Assembly: GCA_045639325.1 (NCBI GenBank)
Contig: JAZUCU010000040.1
Location: forward strand, 1 to 64,000
DNA length: 64,000 nt
DNA from: RGIG8244 sp045639325
Lineage (GTDB): Bacteria > Verrucomicrobiota > Lentisphaeria > Victivallales > UBA1829
Direction: 5' to 3'
Made by a program: the position numbers and the translations under genes. Below, one piece after another: positions 23,746-33,345 of the stretch (its first letter is position 1; every line of letters begins with the position of its first letter). The notes beneath the pieces are model-generated. The model was not told the origin of the DNA. It did no database searches and saw only the letters and a program-made list of their open reading frames with translations.

Positions 23746-26421
23746 TTATTTTTTCTCAAGGGGGATGACTTCGACATCATCGAGCCATACCCAGCCGGGC
23801 TGTTTTGACATATTGATACGGAACGTCAATTTCTTGGTGAGTTTACCGTTACGGCTTCTGGCGACAGCTTTCTTGAAATCCTGTGCGGAAATCACGGTTT
23901 CAAAACGCTGCCAGCTGTAATTGCCCGGGTAGAAATTGAATAAAGGCTTGGAATATCCGTTTTTACCTTCTTTTGTCAAAGTCCAGAGACCGACGAAAGG
24001 CAGGTTGTTCATCTGGATACCTTCATACTTATACCATCCGCGGATCAGCAGGTCGTTATTCCATTTATCCAGATCGGCAAGGTGCGCGGCGATAAAGATG
24101 GACTTTTTGGCACTGTTACCAACCTTGAGACTGGATTTGCCGGAATGACTGACCGTGTTATCGACCATGCAGCGGTCATTGGCGCGTCCCCAGCCGGCAA
24201 TCCAATTTTTGTGGACAGGCTGTTCAAAGCCGGAATTTCTGATCAGATTTTTCTTCGGATCGACCGGTTTGTAATGGCGCAGCGGATCCGGATCTTTGAC
24301 CAGGAATACGCGGTCGAAAAGGACCCGGTTGGGATTTTTGGAGCCTGGAACAAAATTGGGTCCTGTGAATTTGATGGAGACCCAGATATCCCGTTCTTCG
24401 GGCACGATACCGACGGTTGCGAGCCAGGCACGGAAACGCCATGTTTCGTCAAAATTGATATACAGCGGAGCCATGATTGTGGCACTGCCGAGTTTATACA
24501 GATGGAATTTTTCATCCGTGGGGATTTCCTGCTTCTGCAGCGTGATACCACCACCCTGTTTTACCTTGGTGCTGTAAAAGCCGATGTTGTAGGGTGCTTT
24601 CGGTTTGAGCGCGGGATTATAGAATGCTGTACCGCAAACGGCATCCGGATCGTTGACAAAAACCGGTTTATACTGGTTGCCGATCCCGCTTACAGGGATT
24701 TGAGTCCAATGCATATCAATGACTTCGCAGCCGTCAAAAATTTTCGGGATTTCTACGGGGAAGTATTTGTAAAGGGCGGCTTCCTGTTCGAGTTTTTTCA
24801 ATTGCTGTTCTCTTACACCCGGCTTTCTGAAACTGGACCAGTTGTTCAGGGTATTACGTCCATTTACCAGGAATCTCTGTGCGATCTTTTTCAAATCGGG
24901 AGCATAACCTTCTTTGAGAAGTTTTGCAAGATTATCGTACATGGAGCGGTCGACAATGACTCTTTCCTGACCGATATGCAGCAGGGATCTTTTATCGCCC
25001 TGGGCGAGTTTTTCGGCTTCGTCCAGATATTTGTTGACGGTTTCAAAGAATGTACGATTGAGGAATGTACGGTCTTCTTTCTGTGTCTTTTCCAGATACT
25101 CCAGATATTTGAGCATTGCGGGAGCGGCTTTGCCGTAATAACCTTTCATGAATTGATCGGCAAGTTTGAAGGCATCCCGGTCCGGATCTTCCATCAATTT
25201 CAAACCGAGCCAATGCTGCAGCATACTGAAACTGCGGGAAAGGGGAGCTTCTGCTTCCGCAAAGTAGATTTTGACGTTCATTTTTTTGCAGAAACGGAAT
25301 TCATTCTGCAAATCTTTTCTGCTTTTCACCTGGGGATAAAGGCTGCCTCTGTAGGTGCGCCAGTATGACCAGACGGAAAGATAGGGGGCTTTCTGTCTCC
25401 AATCTTCCAGCATTTTTGCCTGGGGTGTACCTTCTGCCAACGGATTGAAGATCCAGGCGGAACAGTAACGGATGATTACATTTTTTTCAGCCTTGAGAGT
25501 TTTCGGCGGAACAGTGGTGAAGGAATAAGCAAAGGTGTTCAGGTAAATATCCGGATATTTTTTTGCAACTTCCCGGGCAAGATAATTCACAAAGTCCAGG
25601 TTCGGACCGCTGTAGGAGCCCTGTTCTTCTGCCAGTTTTCTGCAAGGTTCGCACCAACATTCACCGCCGGATGCACCATCCTGCTGGCTGATATCATAGA
25701 TACGCGGATAATGATAATCCGGGACATTCTGCGCACGGTCTTTTTCAATATTTTTCAGCAACTCTGCAAGTATGATCTTTCTGACTTCAGGATCAGTCAT
25801 GCACAACATGGAGCAGGGATTACCGGCTTTGGAGACCTTGAAAAGTTTCGGATCTTTGATTTTTGTGACATAATAATCAAAGGTGTGATTGTCTCTGGGG
25901 CTGCCATAGTTGAAATTGACTCTTGCGCGTGCATTTTCCCGGTTACGGAGCCGCCAGTTAGAGTCAATCAAATCTGCAATATAGACTTCACGCCGCCACA
26001 TGGCAGGTGCGCCGGATTCTTTGATTTCCGGCAATTTCCAGTTTTTCTGTACGGGCAGAATTTCGGTATCCGGTGCCAGCCAGGCACAACCTGCATATTT
26101 TTCCAGGAAGTTGTAGATCCCGTAGACAATCCCGGGGGTATTGTTGCCTTCAATATAAAGAACGCCACCTTTTGTTGTCAGGCTCCATGCCTGTTCACCC
26201 AGAGCCGGATTGTTTTTGATTACAATATCTCCGGCTTTGATTGCAGAGGCTTTTGTTTTTGCTTCATACTTTTTCCCGGTGACGGAGCTCAGACATCGTG
26301 CCATATCATTTGCGGCAAAGCGGATGATCCCGTCTTTTTTGGGTTTGACATAATGAATTGTTTCTGCGGAGAGCGCAAAACAAGTCATGCACGTCAGTGC
26401 GAGAATTAAAGTTGATTTCAT
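23746..26421 (-). CDS. Secreted DUF4838 glycosidase-like protein
   Basis: 891 residues from the ATG at 26421, chosen because AGGAAAGG precedes it and the product then starts with a signal peptide (MKSTLILALTCMTCFALSA); a longer frame upstream adds 16 unlikely residues. The N-terminal alpha/beta domain (residues about 20-130, ending GIVYGIYNFLEKYAGC) is followed by the DUF4838-like barrel with CxCxxC at Cys255/257/260 (CWCEPC) and a C-terminal carbohydrate-binding-like sandwich (residues about 750-890, IRNSGFEQP then VWLDDVEVIPLEKK, CBM4/9-like). It is 20 bases downstream of a pseudopilin gene. Substrate unknown; the upstream GH2 gene suggests galactose-containing glycans. Confidence 0.85.
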   Translation of the reverse strand: MKSTLILALTCMTCFALSAETIHYVKPKKDGIIRFAANDMARCLSSVTGKKYEAKTKASAIKAGDIVIKNNPALGEQAWSLTTKGGVLYIEGNNTPGIVYGIYNFLEKYAGCAWLAPDTEILPVQKNWKLPEIKESGAPAMWRREVYIADLIDSNWRLRNRENARARVNFNYGSPRDNHTFDYYVTKIKDPKLFKVSKAGNPCSMLCMTDPEVRKIILAELLKNIEKDRAQNVPDYHYPRIYDISQQDGASGGECWCEPCRKLAEEQGSYSGPNLDFVNYLAREVAKKYPDIYLNTFAYSFTTVPPKTLKAEKNVIIRYCSAWIFNPLAEGTPQAKMLEDWRQKAPYLSVWSYWRTYRGSLYPQVKSRKDLQNEFRFCKKMNVKIYFAEAEAPLSRSFSMLQHWLGLKLMEDPDRDAFKLADQFMKGYYGKAAPAMLKYLEYLEKTQKEDRTFLNRTFFETVNKYLDEAEKLAQGDKRSLLHIGQERVIVDRSMYDNLAKLLKEGYAPDLKKIAQRFLVNGRNTLNNWSSFRKPGVREQQLKKLEQEAALYKYFPVEIPKIFDGCEVIDMHWTQIPVSGIGNQYKPVFVNDPDAVCGTAFYNPALKPKAPYNIGFYSTKVKQGGGITLQKQEIPTDEKFHLYKLGSATIMAPLYINFDETWRFRAWLATVGIVPEERDIWVSIKFTGPNFVPGSKNPNRVLFDRVFLVKDPDPLRHYKPVDPKKNLIRNSGFEQPVHKNWIAGWGRANDRCMVDNTVSHSGKSSLKVGNSAKKSIFIAAHLADLDKWNNDLLIRGWYKYEGIQMNNLPFVGLWTLTKEGKNGYSKPLFNFYPGNYSWQRFETVISAQDFKKAVARSRNGKLTKKLTFRINMSKQPGWVWLDDVEVIPLEKK

Positions 26422-26441
26422 TTCTGTACCTTTCCTGGTTA

Positions 26442-27188
26442 TTAGAATTTCGTTGGTTCTTTGTTCCATTCGTATCCGTAATATTCGCGGGGGAAGCCCT
26501 GTCTTTTTCTCAAGTCAACGTGCCCATCAACATACAATACGTTCAATGCTTTGTTATGGCGGAAGTGCAGCGTGGAATAACCGGATTTACCCACATCGAT
26601 GGTGGTTGCATCGATCTGCTGCACGTTCCGGGATTCGCTGATATAAATGAGGCGGGAGGGGAAACGCAATTTGGAACGTTTTCTGAATTCCGCATGTCTG
26701 AATTCCTTACCATTTTTTCCACGGAATGTTGCATTCATCCCGTAACCGAATTCTCCCCCGCGATCTGCCGGAGACATGGAGGCAAATGTCGGACAATGAA
26801 GTGTGGATCTGACTTCCCCGATGTTGGTGAATGTTTTCAATGGAAGATACGGATCCAGCCAGAGTCCCGGTTCATTTTTTGTGTAATATGTCCACCATTC
26901 CGCAGCCAGAGTACCGGAGGCTTTACTTTCCCGATAGGGCTTTGTTGCCGGCATGACATAATCGGAATTATCATTGGAATACATCAGGCAGCCTGTGCCG
27001 ATTTGCTTCAGCGTATTACTGCAGGAAATCTTTTGCCCCTGTTGTTTCACCTGTCCCAATGCGGGGAGCAGCATGGCAGCCAGAATTGCGATAATCGCAA
27101 TTACGACCAATAATTCGATTAATGTGAAGAACCGATTCCATTCACATACTTTCTTTGTGCATCCGTCATGTTTTGATTGTTTTGACAT
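26442..27188 (-). CDS. Pseudopilin-like protein paired with a DUF4838 enzyme
   Basis: 248 residues from the ATG at 27188, which has GAGAGGTGAG just upstream; a much longer open frame begins further upstream but overlaps the GH2 gene. An unusually long basic leader of about 20 residues precedes the helix (CEWNRFFTLIELLVVIAIIA) and Phe, not Gly, stands before the +1 Phe. CSNTLKQIGTG follows the helix, and the C-terminus carries H-X9-DG (FRHNKALNVLYVDGH). It sits between the GH2 beta-galactosidase (17-base gap) and the DUF4838 gene (20-base gap). Confidence 0.87.
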   Translation of the reverse strand: MSKQSKHDGCTKKVCEWNRFFTLIELLVVIAIIAILAAMLLPALGQVKQQGQKISCSNTLKQIGTGCLMYSNDNSDYVMPATKPYRESKASGTLAAEWWTYYTKNEPGLWLDPYLPLKTFTNIGEVRSTLHCPTFASMSPADRGGEFGYGMNATFRGKNGKEFRHAEFRKRSKLRFPSRLIYISESRNVQQIDATTIDVGKSGYSTLHFRHNKALNVLYVDGHVDLRKRQGFPREYYGYEWNKEPTKF

Positions 27189-27205
27189 ACTCACCTCTCT
27201 GTTTA

Positions 27206-29890
27206 TTAAAATTGTTTTGAAAATTCGTTCGTAAAATAGAAAAAACGCCATGTCCATACGGTCCGTTCCGGCAATATCCGGTAGATCGGCAAAGTGCCCG
27301 GGCCGTGACTTCCATTGCCGACACCGGCATTTTTCTGATCCAGCGACCAATACAATACCTTGCTTTCCGGTAATTCATATTCATGCTGTGCCTTTGCCAT
27401 GGTCATGGCATCCCAGCGGCGCAGAGATGTTTCAAAGGGCGTTTTTGAGACAACGCCGAATCCGTTTCCATTACGGTCACAAACGCCAGCCGTATAAACG
27501 TCACAATGATTTCCGTTTTCCTGAGGCATGACATACCGATTCCACAGTTCATCAACGGAAGCGGAATATCTGCCCATCTTTGCCCCGCTGCAGCGGTCAC
27601 GATAACATTCCTGCGGTCCGCGACCGAACCAGAGGAGCCGGTCAAATTGTTCCGGCAGTTTCAGAGTCAACCCGAGTTTCGGCAGACATTCGGGGAGATT
27701 TTCCTTTGGCTGGAAATCGACTGTCAACTCAAAGCCGTTTTCATAAAAATGATAATTCTGAATAGCGGTAAAGAATGGCGAATTCTGTTGGATTTTCGCA
27801 TAATCTTTTGTCATGTCGATTAATGTGAAATCCGGTTCCGGACATTCGGCAAGGGATTGCCACATTTCCAGGAACGGCTTATCATTATTGGTCGGTGCAC
27901 GATACAATTCCACACGGAAGCCTTCCAGCTCGATCCCGTTCCAACGGGTCAAATGCCCCTGTGCATCGAATTCTGTGTTTCCGCACGTTGCTCCGGATAA
28001 CGGGATCTGCGGCAGTTCCGGCAGACCGAACTGTTCTTCCTCCAGGAGAGCACCGTTTGCATCCAGCACTTTAATTTCCAGATATTCCGGAATTTGTTCC
28101 AGGAGACATCTGATTTCTCCGGGCGGGCAGGTAAACGTATGGAGGCTTCCGTTGATAAACACCCGGAATTCATTCAAATCGAGAAAAGAATAGCGGTTTC
28201 TGACTGATAATGTACCGTTATCGACGGAGAATAAAAACGGGCGGAATACGTGTTTCAGATCTGCCAATGCACCTTTGATTTTGCGGTCCGGCAACACCAG
28301 ACCGTTATGACAGAATTGATAATCATTGGGTGTATCGCCGAAATCGCCGCCGTAGGCAAAGAATATTTTACCATCGGGGCCGGTTTTTTCCAATCCCTGG
28401 TCAATCCAGTCCCAGATAAAACCGCCGATCAAACGTTTTTCCGATTCCCAGAGCGCAACGTATTCTGCCATGTTGCCTGTCCCGTTGCCCATGGAATGCG
28501 CAAATTCTTCCAACAGGATCGGACGGCCGCTTGTTTCCGTCTGTAATTTTTCCCGGACCGCATCCAGAGAAGGATAGTGCATCCCGACGATATCGACATA
28601 GGCATCGGACCCGGCATGATAATAACTGACCGGGCGTGCCGGATCCCGTCCATGAAGATATTCTGCACAATCGCTTATGTTTTCCCCGGTTCCGGATTCA
28701 TTTCCTATAGACCAGATGATTACAGACGGGTGATTTTTATTTCGTTCCAGCATACGTTCATTCCGGTCCAGATAAGCTGTTTTCCATTCGGGATCTTCAC
28801 TTAATTGGTTGTTCAGCCCGTGCGTTTCCAAGTCGGCTTCATCAATCATGTACAGCCCGTATTCATCGCACAATTCATACCAGCGTGACTGGTGCGGGTA
28901 ATGACTGTTCCGTACGGCGTTGAAGTTATGTGCTTTCATTGTGCGGATATCCCACAGCATATCTTCTTCCGTTATTGCGCGCCCGCGTTTACTGTTGAAT
29001 TCGTGATAATTGACTCCGAACAGTTTTACGCTTTTTCCATTGATCAGAAGTTCCCCATCGCGGATTTCCACGGTCCGGAAGCCGATCTTTGTTTCCACTT
29101 CATCATCGGGCGTGGTCAGTTTGAGGCGGTAAAGAACAGGCTTTTCCGCACTCCAGGGGGATACCTGAACTTTTTGAGTCAATTCCCCGCCGGAAACGAT
29201 TTCGTCGGAAAAGACATTTTCCAATTCCACCCGGACTTTGCACGGTATTGTGGTTTTGACGGATAATGAGAAGGTATCCAGCGTTGTTTTGACCTCAAAA
29301 TCTTCAATAAAACAGGGCCCTGCGGCATACAGGAAAACTTCGCGGAAAATTCCGGACATCCACCACATATCCTGATCTTCCAGATAGGTTGCATCTGACC
29401 AGCGCAATACTGCCGCATCGATCCGGTTTCTGCCGGGCTGAAGAAATTCCGTAATATCAAATTCAGCAGGATTTCTGCTGCCTTTTGAGCAACCGGCATT
29501 TTTCCCGTTTACTGCCACTTTCAAGAAGGAATCCGCCCCTTGAAAAGAGAGGATCACACGTTTGCCGTTCCAATTCTCTGGCAGCTCAAACTCTCTGCGA
29601 TAAACGGATAACGGATTGTTGTCGTGGGGGACAAATGGAGGATTCGGCGGAAACGGATATTGGATATTGGTATAAATGGGAATATTGAATCCGGCGGACT
29701 CGGGGTGTGATGGAACATCGAGCGAATGAGGGAGTTCCAGAGTGGTGAACCGTTCCAGATCATCGGGCAGGAAACTGCCGAACTGCCAAGTGCCGTTCAA
29801 AGACATCCGCAACGGATAATCCCGGTCCGCATGAGGCGGTAATTTATTTTTTCCTGTTACAGAAGGATTTTCCCAATCAGCAGATTTCAT
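27206..29890 (-). CDS. GH2 beta-galactosidase (LacZ-type)
   Basis: 894 residues from the ATG at 29890, which has GGAG 7 bases ahead. No signal peptide, so it should act in the cytoplasm on imported galactosides. Domain order is the LacZ one: N-terminal sandwich (sugar-binding, LNGTWQFGSF), Ig-like domain, TIM-barrel (about residues 290-580), and C-terminal beta-galactosidase small-chain-like domain. Catalytic acid/base is Glu398 in WSIGNESG and the nucleophile Glu462 in LLEEFAHSMGNG. NSHYPHQ and DEADLETHG also match LacZ. It is the first gene of a four-gene operon divergent from an AraC regulator, which likely controls it. Specificity for beta-galactosides is likely but not certain. Confidence 0.92.
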   Translation of the reverse strand: MKSADWENPSVTGKNKLPPHADRDYPLRMSLNGTWQFGSFLPDDLERFTTLELPHSLDVPSHPESAGFNIPIYTNIQYPFPPNPPFVPHDNNPLSVYRREFELPENWNGKRVILSFQGADSFLKVAVNGKNAGCSKGSRNPAEFDITEFLQPGRNRIDAAVLRWSDATYLEDQDMWWMSGIFREVFLYAAGPCFIEDFEVKTTLDTFSLSVKTTIPCKVRVELENVFSDEIVSGGELTQKVQVSPWSAEKPVLYRLKLTTPDDEVETKIGFRTVEIRDGELLINGKSVKLFGVNYHEFNSKRGRAITEEDMLWDIRTMKAHNFNAVRNSHYPHQSRWYELCDEYGLYMIDEADLETHGLNNQLSEDPEWKTAYLDRNERMLERNKNHPSVIIWSIGNESGTGENISDCAEYLHGRDPARPVSYYHAGSDAYVDIVGMHYPSLDAVREKLQTETSGRPILLEEFAHSMGNGTGNMAEYVALWESEKRLIGGFIWDWIDQGLEKTGPDGKIFFAYGGDFGDTPNDYQFCHNGLVLPDRKIKGALADLKHVFRPFLFSVDNGTLSVRNRYSFLDLNEFRVFINGSLHTFTCPPGEIRCLLEQIPEYLEIKVLDANGALLEEEQFGLPELPQIPLSGATCGNTEFDAQGHLTRWNGIELEGFRVELYRAPTNNDKPFLEMWQSLAECPEPDFTLIDMTKDYAKIQQNSPFFTAIQNYHFYENGFELTVDFQPKENLPECLPKLGLTLKLPEQFDRLLWFGRGPQECYRDRCSGAKMGRYSASVDELWNRYVMPQENGNHCDVYTAGVCDRNGNGFGVVSKTPFETSLRRWDAMTMAKAQHEYELPESKVLYWSLDQKNAGVGNGSHGPGTLPIYRILPERTVWTWRFFYFTNEFSKQF

Positions 29891-29935
29891 AAAAAAACTC
29901 CGGAATATGATTTGACTTATTACTGTTACAGTGAT

Positions 29936-29964
29936 ATTATACAGCATATATTGTGAATTAACAA
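29936..29964 (-). promoter_or_regulatory. Promoter of the GH2 / pseudopilin / DUF4838 / phosphoesterase operon
   Basis: On the minus strand, -35 TTGTTA (29964-29959), 17-base spacer and a perfect -10 TATAAT (29941-29936), 46 bases before the GH2 start. The weak -35 fits an activator-dependent promoter controlled by the divergent AraC protein. Confidence 0.65.
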
Positions 29965-30026
29965 GTCAATATCATGCCAAAGTACTATACTGATTGTGCC
30001 AAAAGAACGAAAGGAAGATAAAAATT

Positions 30027-30881
30027 ATGGATAACAAGACTTATGATCTGAAAGATTGCCAAAGATACCATGATTTTCCTTTGAATATTTCAAACGCAGC
30101 CAGACGGTATGCCAACAGTTTTCAACACCGGAAAAATAAACTCACAATGATCCATTTGTGTTTTGTTCTTTCTGAAGAGGAAGATGAGATTTTAGAAATC
30201 GACGGAGTAAAAAGGTATGACATCAACCCGCCTTTTATGCGTGTGACTTATCCGGGAATGATTGCACATCACTTACATTCTTCACGAAGGAATGAATTGT
30301 TTTTTACATACGATTGCTCTTTTCTGGAAGCATTCCGGCAATTCAAATTCAGCGATTGTAATTTTCAAATGACAGAACGGTTTTCCGGTTTATTGAAGGA
30401 AGTGGAAGATTTGTTGAAACAAACAGATTCTCCCGGAGTCGCAGACCGTCTGGACCGATTGGCTGTGATGATGGGGATGGAAGCCATGCTTGCTGCGTTG
30501 GAACCGATCAAAGAAACCGGAAAAACAGGATCAGACCGAATCTATCAGGTAGAGAAATATTTTCAGTTCCATTATACTGAAAATTTTGATTTGGAAGTAA
30601 TCCTTCGCAAATACGGAATGAGTCTCAGAACATTCTACCGGGAATGGAAAATGGCTTTTTCTGTTTCGCCGGCAAATTATCTGTTGAATTTAAGAATGCA
30701 GGAAGCACGCCAACTTTTACGGAAGACCAACTCAAGAATCTATGAGGTCGCAGAAGCATGCGGGTATAAAAATGAACTTTATTTCAGCCGGATATTCTCC
30801 AGAGAAAACGGATTGACTCCATTGGCTTTCCGCAAAATGTATACAAAAATTTCGTCCGCCGAATCAGATAAAACTCTTTAA
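30027..30881 (+). CDS. AraC-family transcriptional regulator
   Basis: 284 residues from the ATG at 30027, preceded by AAAGGAAGA; a TTG frame 33 bases upstream is less likely. The C-terminal about 100 residues hold the two helix-turn-helix motifs of the family (NFDLEVILRKYGMSLRTFYREW and then IYEVAEACGYKNELYFSRIFSR with the ending LTPLAFRKMY). The N-terminal half is a probable cupin-like ligand domain. Divergent from and only 136 bases away from the GH2 gene, it most likely activates that operon. Its codons look more AT-rich than those of neighbouring genes. The last 18 bases overlap the end of the convergent cation-efflux gene. Confidence 0.9.
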   Translation: MDNKTYDLKDCQRYHDFPLNISNAARRYANSFQHRKNKLTMIHLCFVLSEEEDEILEIDGVKRYDINPPFMRVTYPGMIAHHLHSSRRNELFFTYDCSFLEAFRQFKFSDCNFQMTERFSGLLKEVEDLLKQTDSPGVADRLDRLAVMMGMEAMLAALEPIKETGKTGSDRIYQVEKYFQFHYTENFDLEVILRKYGMSLRTFYREWKMAFSVSPANYLLNLRMQEARQLLRKTNSRIYEVAEACGYKNELYFSRIFSRENGLTPLAFRKMYTKISSAESDKTL

Positions 30882-32039
30882 GAATGTAATGTCCAGCTCA
30901 ATGTCGGAACGGTGGATTGACATCTGTGACTGCAATTCCCGGCGGATTTCATCCTGATTCATGCCGTAACGATGGGGAATCAAAAGATGGAAGCCCAATT
31001 TGTTGACTTCGCCCTGATCGTTCTTGCAAATACGGAAATCGTAAAGTTTGAATTCACTGTCGAATTTGGAAACCACGTTTTCCATACGGCTGCGCCAGAA
31101 AATCACTTCCGGATTCTCTTTATTGTAGGGGTCGCCATGGAGAAGCAGATGGACCGGTAAGGCTTTCGCTACGGCAACTTCCGCATTTTCCAGAATATCA
31201 TGAGCAGAAAAACGGTCGCCTTCACTGGAAATTTCCGCATGGGCAGTGACATAATACGCATTTTCCCCATAGTTATGGATGATGATATCATGTACGCCAT
31301 CAATGCCGGGGGCGGCAAGGATCTGTGCGCGAATCTTTTCCACCAGTTCGCCATCCGGCGGCTCGCCAAGGAGTTTGCTGACGGTATCTTTCAACACCAT
31401 ACCGCCTGCCCAGAGGATCATACCTGCAACGATGATCCCTGCACAGCCATCGAGGGGGAATTTTGTGTAACGGGAAGCGATGAGGGAAATAATCACCAAT
31501 CCGGTGCCGACGCAGTCGCTCAGACTGTCGAACGCCGCTGCCCGGATGACTTCGGAATGAATCATTTTACTGATTTTATAATAGAAGAAAAAGAGCCAGC
31601 ATTTGACCAGAATCGCAGCGGAAAAGATGATAATACCTACATTGCTGCATTTGATTTCTGTGGGATAGAAAATTGCCCGGATCGAATCTTTCAGGAAACT
31701 GATACCGAGTCCCATAATCAGCAATGCCACCACCAGTGCTGCCACATATTCGGTACGGCCGTGCCCGAAGGGATGTTCTGCATCCGGCGGCTGACTGGAT
31801 AAGCGGAAACCTGCAATGGTGATGATGCCGGAACCTGCATCGGAAAGGTTGTTGATGGCATCGGCAGCCATGGCAACACTGCCGGACATGGCTGCGAGAG
31901 TTACTTTGACGATGACCAGCAGAAGATTGCAGATGATCCCGGTGATTCCGCTGACGATACCGCAACGGGTGCGTTGTGCGGGTGTGAGGGGGGTACACAT
32001 GCCCGGAATGGAATATTTCAGAATAAGAGATGTTAACAT
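30864..32039 (-). CDS. Cation diffusion facilitator (CDF) metal-efflux transporter
   Basis: 391 residues. About six transmembrane segments lie between residues 25 and 215. The metal site in TM2 reads DAINNLSD (Asn and Asp where many Zn2+ types have His/Asp) and in TM5 FDSLSD (Asp-x3-Asp rather than His-x3-Asp), a pattern closer to Mn/Fe-type than Zn-type members; the metal is therefore left open. HPFGHGR after TM2 matches the family loop. A long cytoplasmic C-terminal domain (about 175 residues) is roughly twice the usual length, so an extra domain may be present. It would expel a divalent metal using proton antiport. Stand-alone gene. Confidence 0.9.
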   Translation of the reverse strand: MLTSLILKYSIPGMCTPLTPAQRTRCGIVSGITGIICNLLLVIVKVTLAAMSGSVAMAADAINNLSDAGSGIITIAGFRLSSQPPDAEHPFGHGRTEYVAALVVALLIMGLGISFLKDSIRAIFYPTEIKCSNVGIIIFSAAILVKCWLFFFYYKISKMIHSEVIRAAAFDSLSDCVGTGLVIISLIASRYTKFPLDGCAGIIVAGMILWAGGMVLKDTVSKLLGEPPDGELVEKIRAQILAAPGIDGVHDIIIHNYGENAYYVTAHAEISSEGDRFSAHDILENAEVAVAKALPVHLLLHGDPYNKENPEVIFWRSRMENVVSKFDSEFKLYDFRICKNDQGEVNKLGFHLLIPHRYGMNQDEIRRELQSQMSIHRSDIELDITFLKSFI

Positions 32040-32132
32040 AGCGCAAATACCTTTCGATGTTGTTCAGTGGGAAATGTAGCACAATCCCGGGAAAAATCAA
32101 TTGTATTTCCGCAATGAAACAAATAAAAGTGG

Positions 32133-32174
32133 AAAAAAAATCAGGGAATATGCGATTTCACATATTCCCTGATT
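32133..32174 (-). terminator. Terminator of the GntR / pseudopilin / DUF4838 / FAD operon
   Basis: A 12-14 bp inverted repeat (AATCAGGGAATATG / CATATTCCCTGATT) with eight T residues on the minus strand (32140-32133), directly after the FAD oxidoreductase gene. Confidence 0.92.
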
Positions 32175-32178
32175 GAGA

Positions 32179-33327
32179 TTATTCAAAATCAAGTTTGAAG
32201 CCGTTGACGTTCTGCAATTCTTCCCGCAGAACTTCATAAGGCAGTTCATGAGGCAGAATGCCGCGTTTCAGCGACAATGCCGCCGCCGTCCCTGCTACTT
32301 CTCCGGTCATTGCCGCAACCGGAATCACGCGGGTCGCTTCCCATGCGTTACCGGTGGCTGCGATACAGCGTCCGGCTGCCAGAACGCCGGTAGTATCGGC
32401 GGGGAGGAGTGCCCGGTAAGGGATTTGCCAGATGTTTTTATTGTTGCACCATTCGCAGAAGATGCCGACGGGGTCTTCAATCTTCTGCCATTCCATGCCG
32501 TCCGTCATGGTAAATACGCCGTTGATGCAGCGTCCTTTACGGATGGGCGGGACGGTTTGCAGAGTGACGGGATAATGAGTTTTTCTGGATGCGGTCTTTT
32601 CCTCATATTCTTTCTTGAGGAGATTTCTGTAACGGCGTCTGCCTTCCAGAATAAAATCCGAAACCATTTTGCCGGAGAGATGTTCTTCCGTGTAGACTTT
32701 TGACAACGGGTCGGCATGAATGGCGACGTGGTCATGATCGTTCAAATCGTTGTTGCCCCGGGGAGCATTTTCGTTATGCTCAATCGTCCAGAGTACCATG
32801 GAGTTTTGAGCATAATTACAATTGTGCCCGGAGAGATAAAGAATGTCGGCATCACCCGTTGCATCAATGAACAGTTTTGATTCAATGTCGATCAATCCGC
32901 TCTTGTTGGAAACGGTGATGGATGTCAGGCGGCTATCCTGTTTTTTTGCGCTGACCAGAACGGTATCCAGCCAGACATCGACGCCGGCCTCTTCCAATAA
33001 TTCATCCATGGCGAGGACGAATGAGGAGGGGGAGAAGCGTGCAATGTATTGGCCTTTTCCTTCCTTCCAATTGGGGGTGGGATCAAGGGGGCCGTATTTA
33101 TTGGAAGCCAGCAGCAATTCTTCAGAGATGCCGGAGATGAGCTGTTTGCCCTTGCCATCGCAAAGCTGAAGATAGACCAGGACGAGTCCGCCGGTGGCGA
33201 GCCCGCCCGGTTGAGTTGTTTTTTCGATGAGCAGAGTTTTCATGCCGCGTCTTGCCGCGGCGAGAGCTGCGGCGACCCCGGCGACGCCGGCACCGCAAAC
33301 TGTAACATCGTATTGATTCTGTAACAT
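32179..33327 (-). CDS. FAD-dependent oxidoreductase (FAD_oxidored family)
   Basis: 382 residues. The FAD dinucleotide-binding start is clear: VCGAGVAGVAAALAAARRGM at residues about 10-29, followed by LLIEKTTQPGG. A later ATGDADILYLSGH and a C-terminal GVLAAGRCIAATGNAWEATR complete the pattern of the PF12831-type family common in Planctomycetes and Lentisphaerae. The substrate of this family is not generally known. No signal peptide is seen. It is the last gene of the operon containing the DUF4838 enzyme, 18 bases after the small secreted protein gene, so oxidation of a released sugar is a plausible but unproven role. The ribosome site is weak. Confidence 0.85.
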   Translation of the reverse strand: MLQNQYDVTVCGAGVAGVAAALAAARRGMKTLLIEKTTQPGGLATGGLVLVYLQLCDGKGKQLISGISEELLLASNKYGPLDPTPNWKEGKGQYIARFSPSSFVLAMDELLEEAGVDVWLDTVLVSAKKQDSRLTSITVSNKSGLIDIESKLFIDATGDADILYLSGHNCNYAQNSMVLWTIEHNENAPRGNNDLNDHDHVAIHADPLSKVYTEEHLSGKMVSDFILEGRRRYRNLLKKEYEEKTASRKTHYPVTLQTVPPIRKGRCINGVFTMTDGMEWQKIEDPVGIFCEWCNNKNIWQIPYRALLPADTTGVLAAGRCIAATGNAWEATRVIPVAAMTGEVAGTAAALSLKRGILPHELPYEVLREELQNVNGFKLDFE

Positions 33328-33345
33328 GAGAAACGTATCCGTAAA

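Noticed and set aside
27189..27350. Upstream extension of the pseudopilin gene to 27350
   Set aside because: It would overlap the GH2 gene end by about 145 bases, whereas the ATG at 27188 has a good ribosome site.
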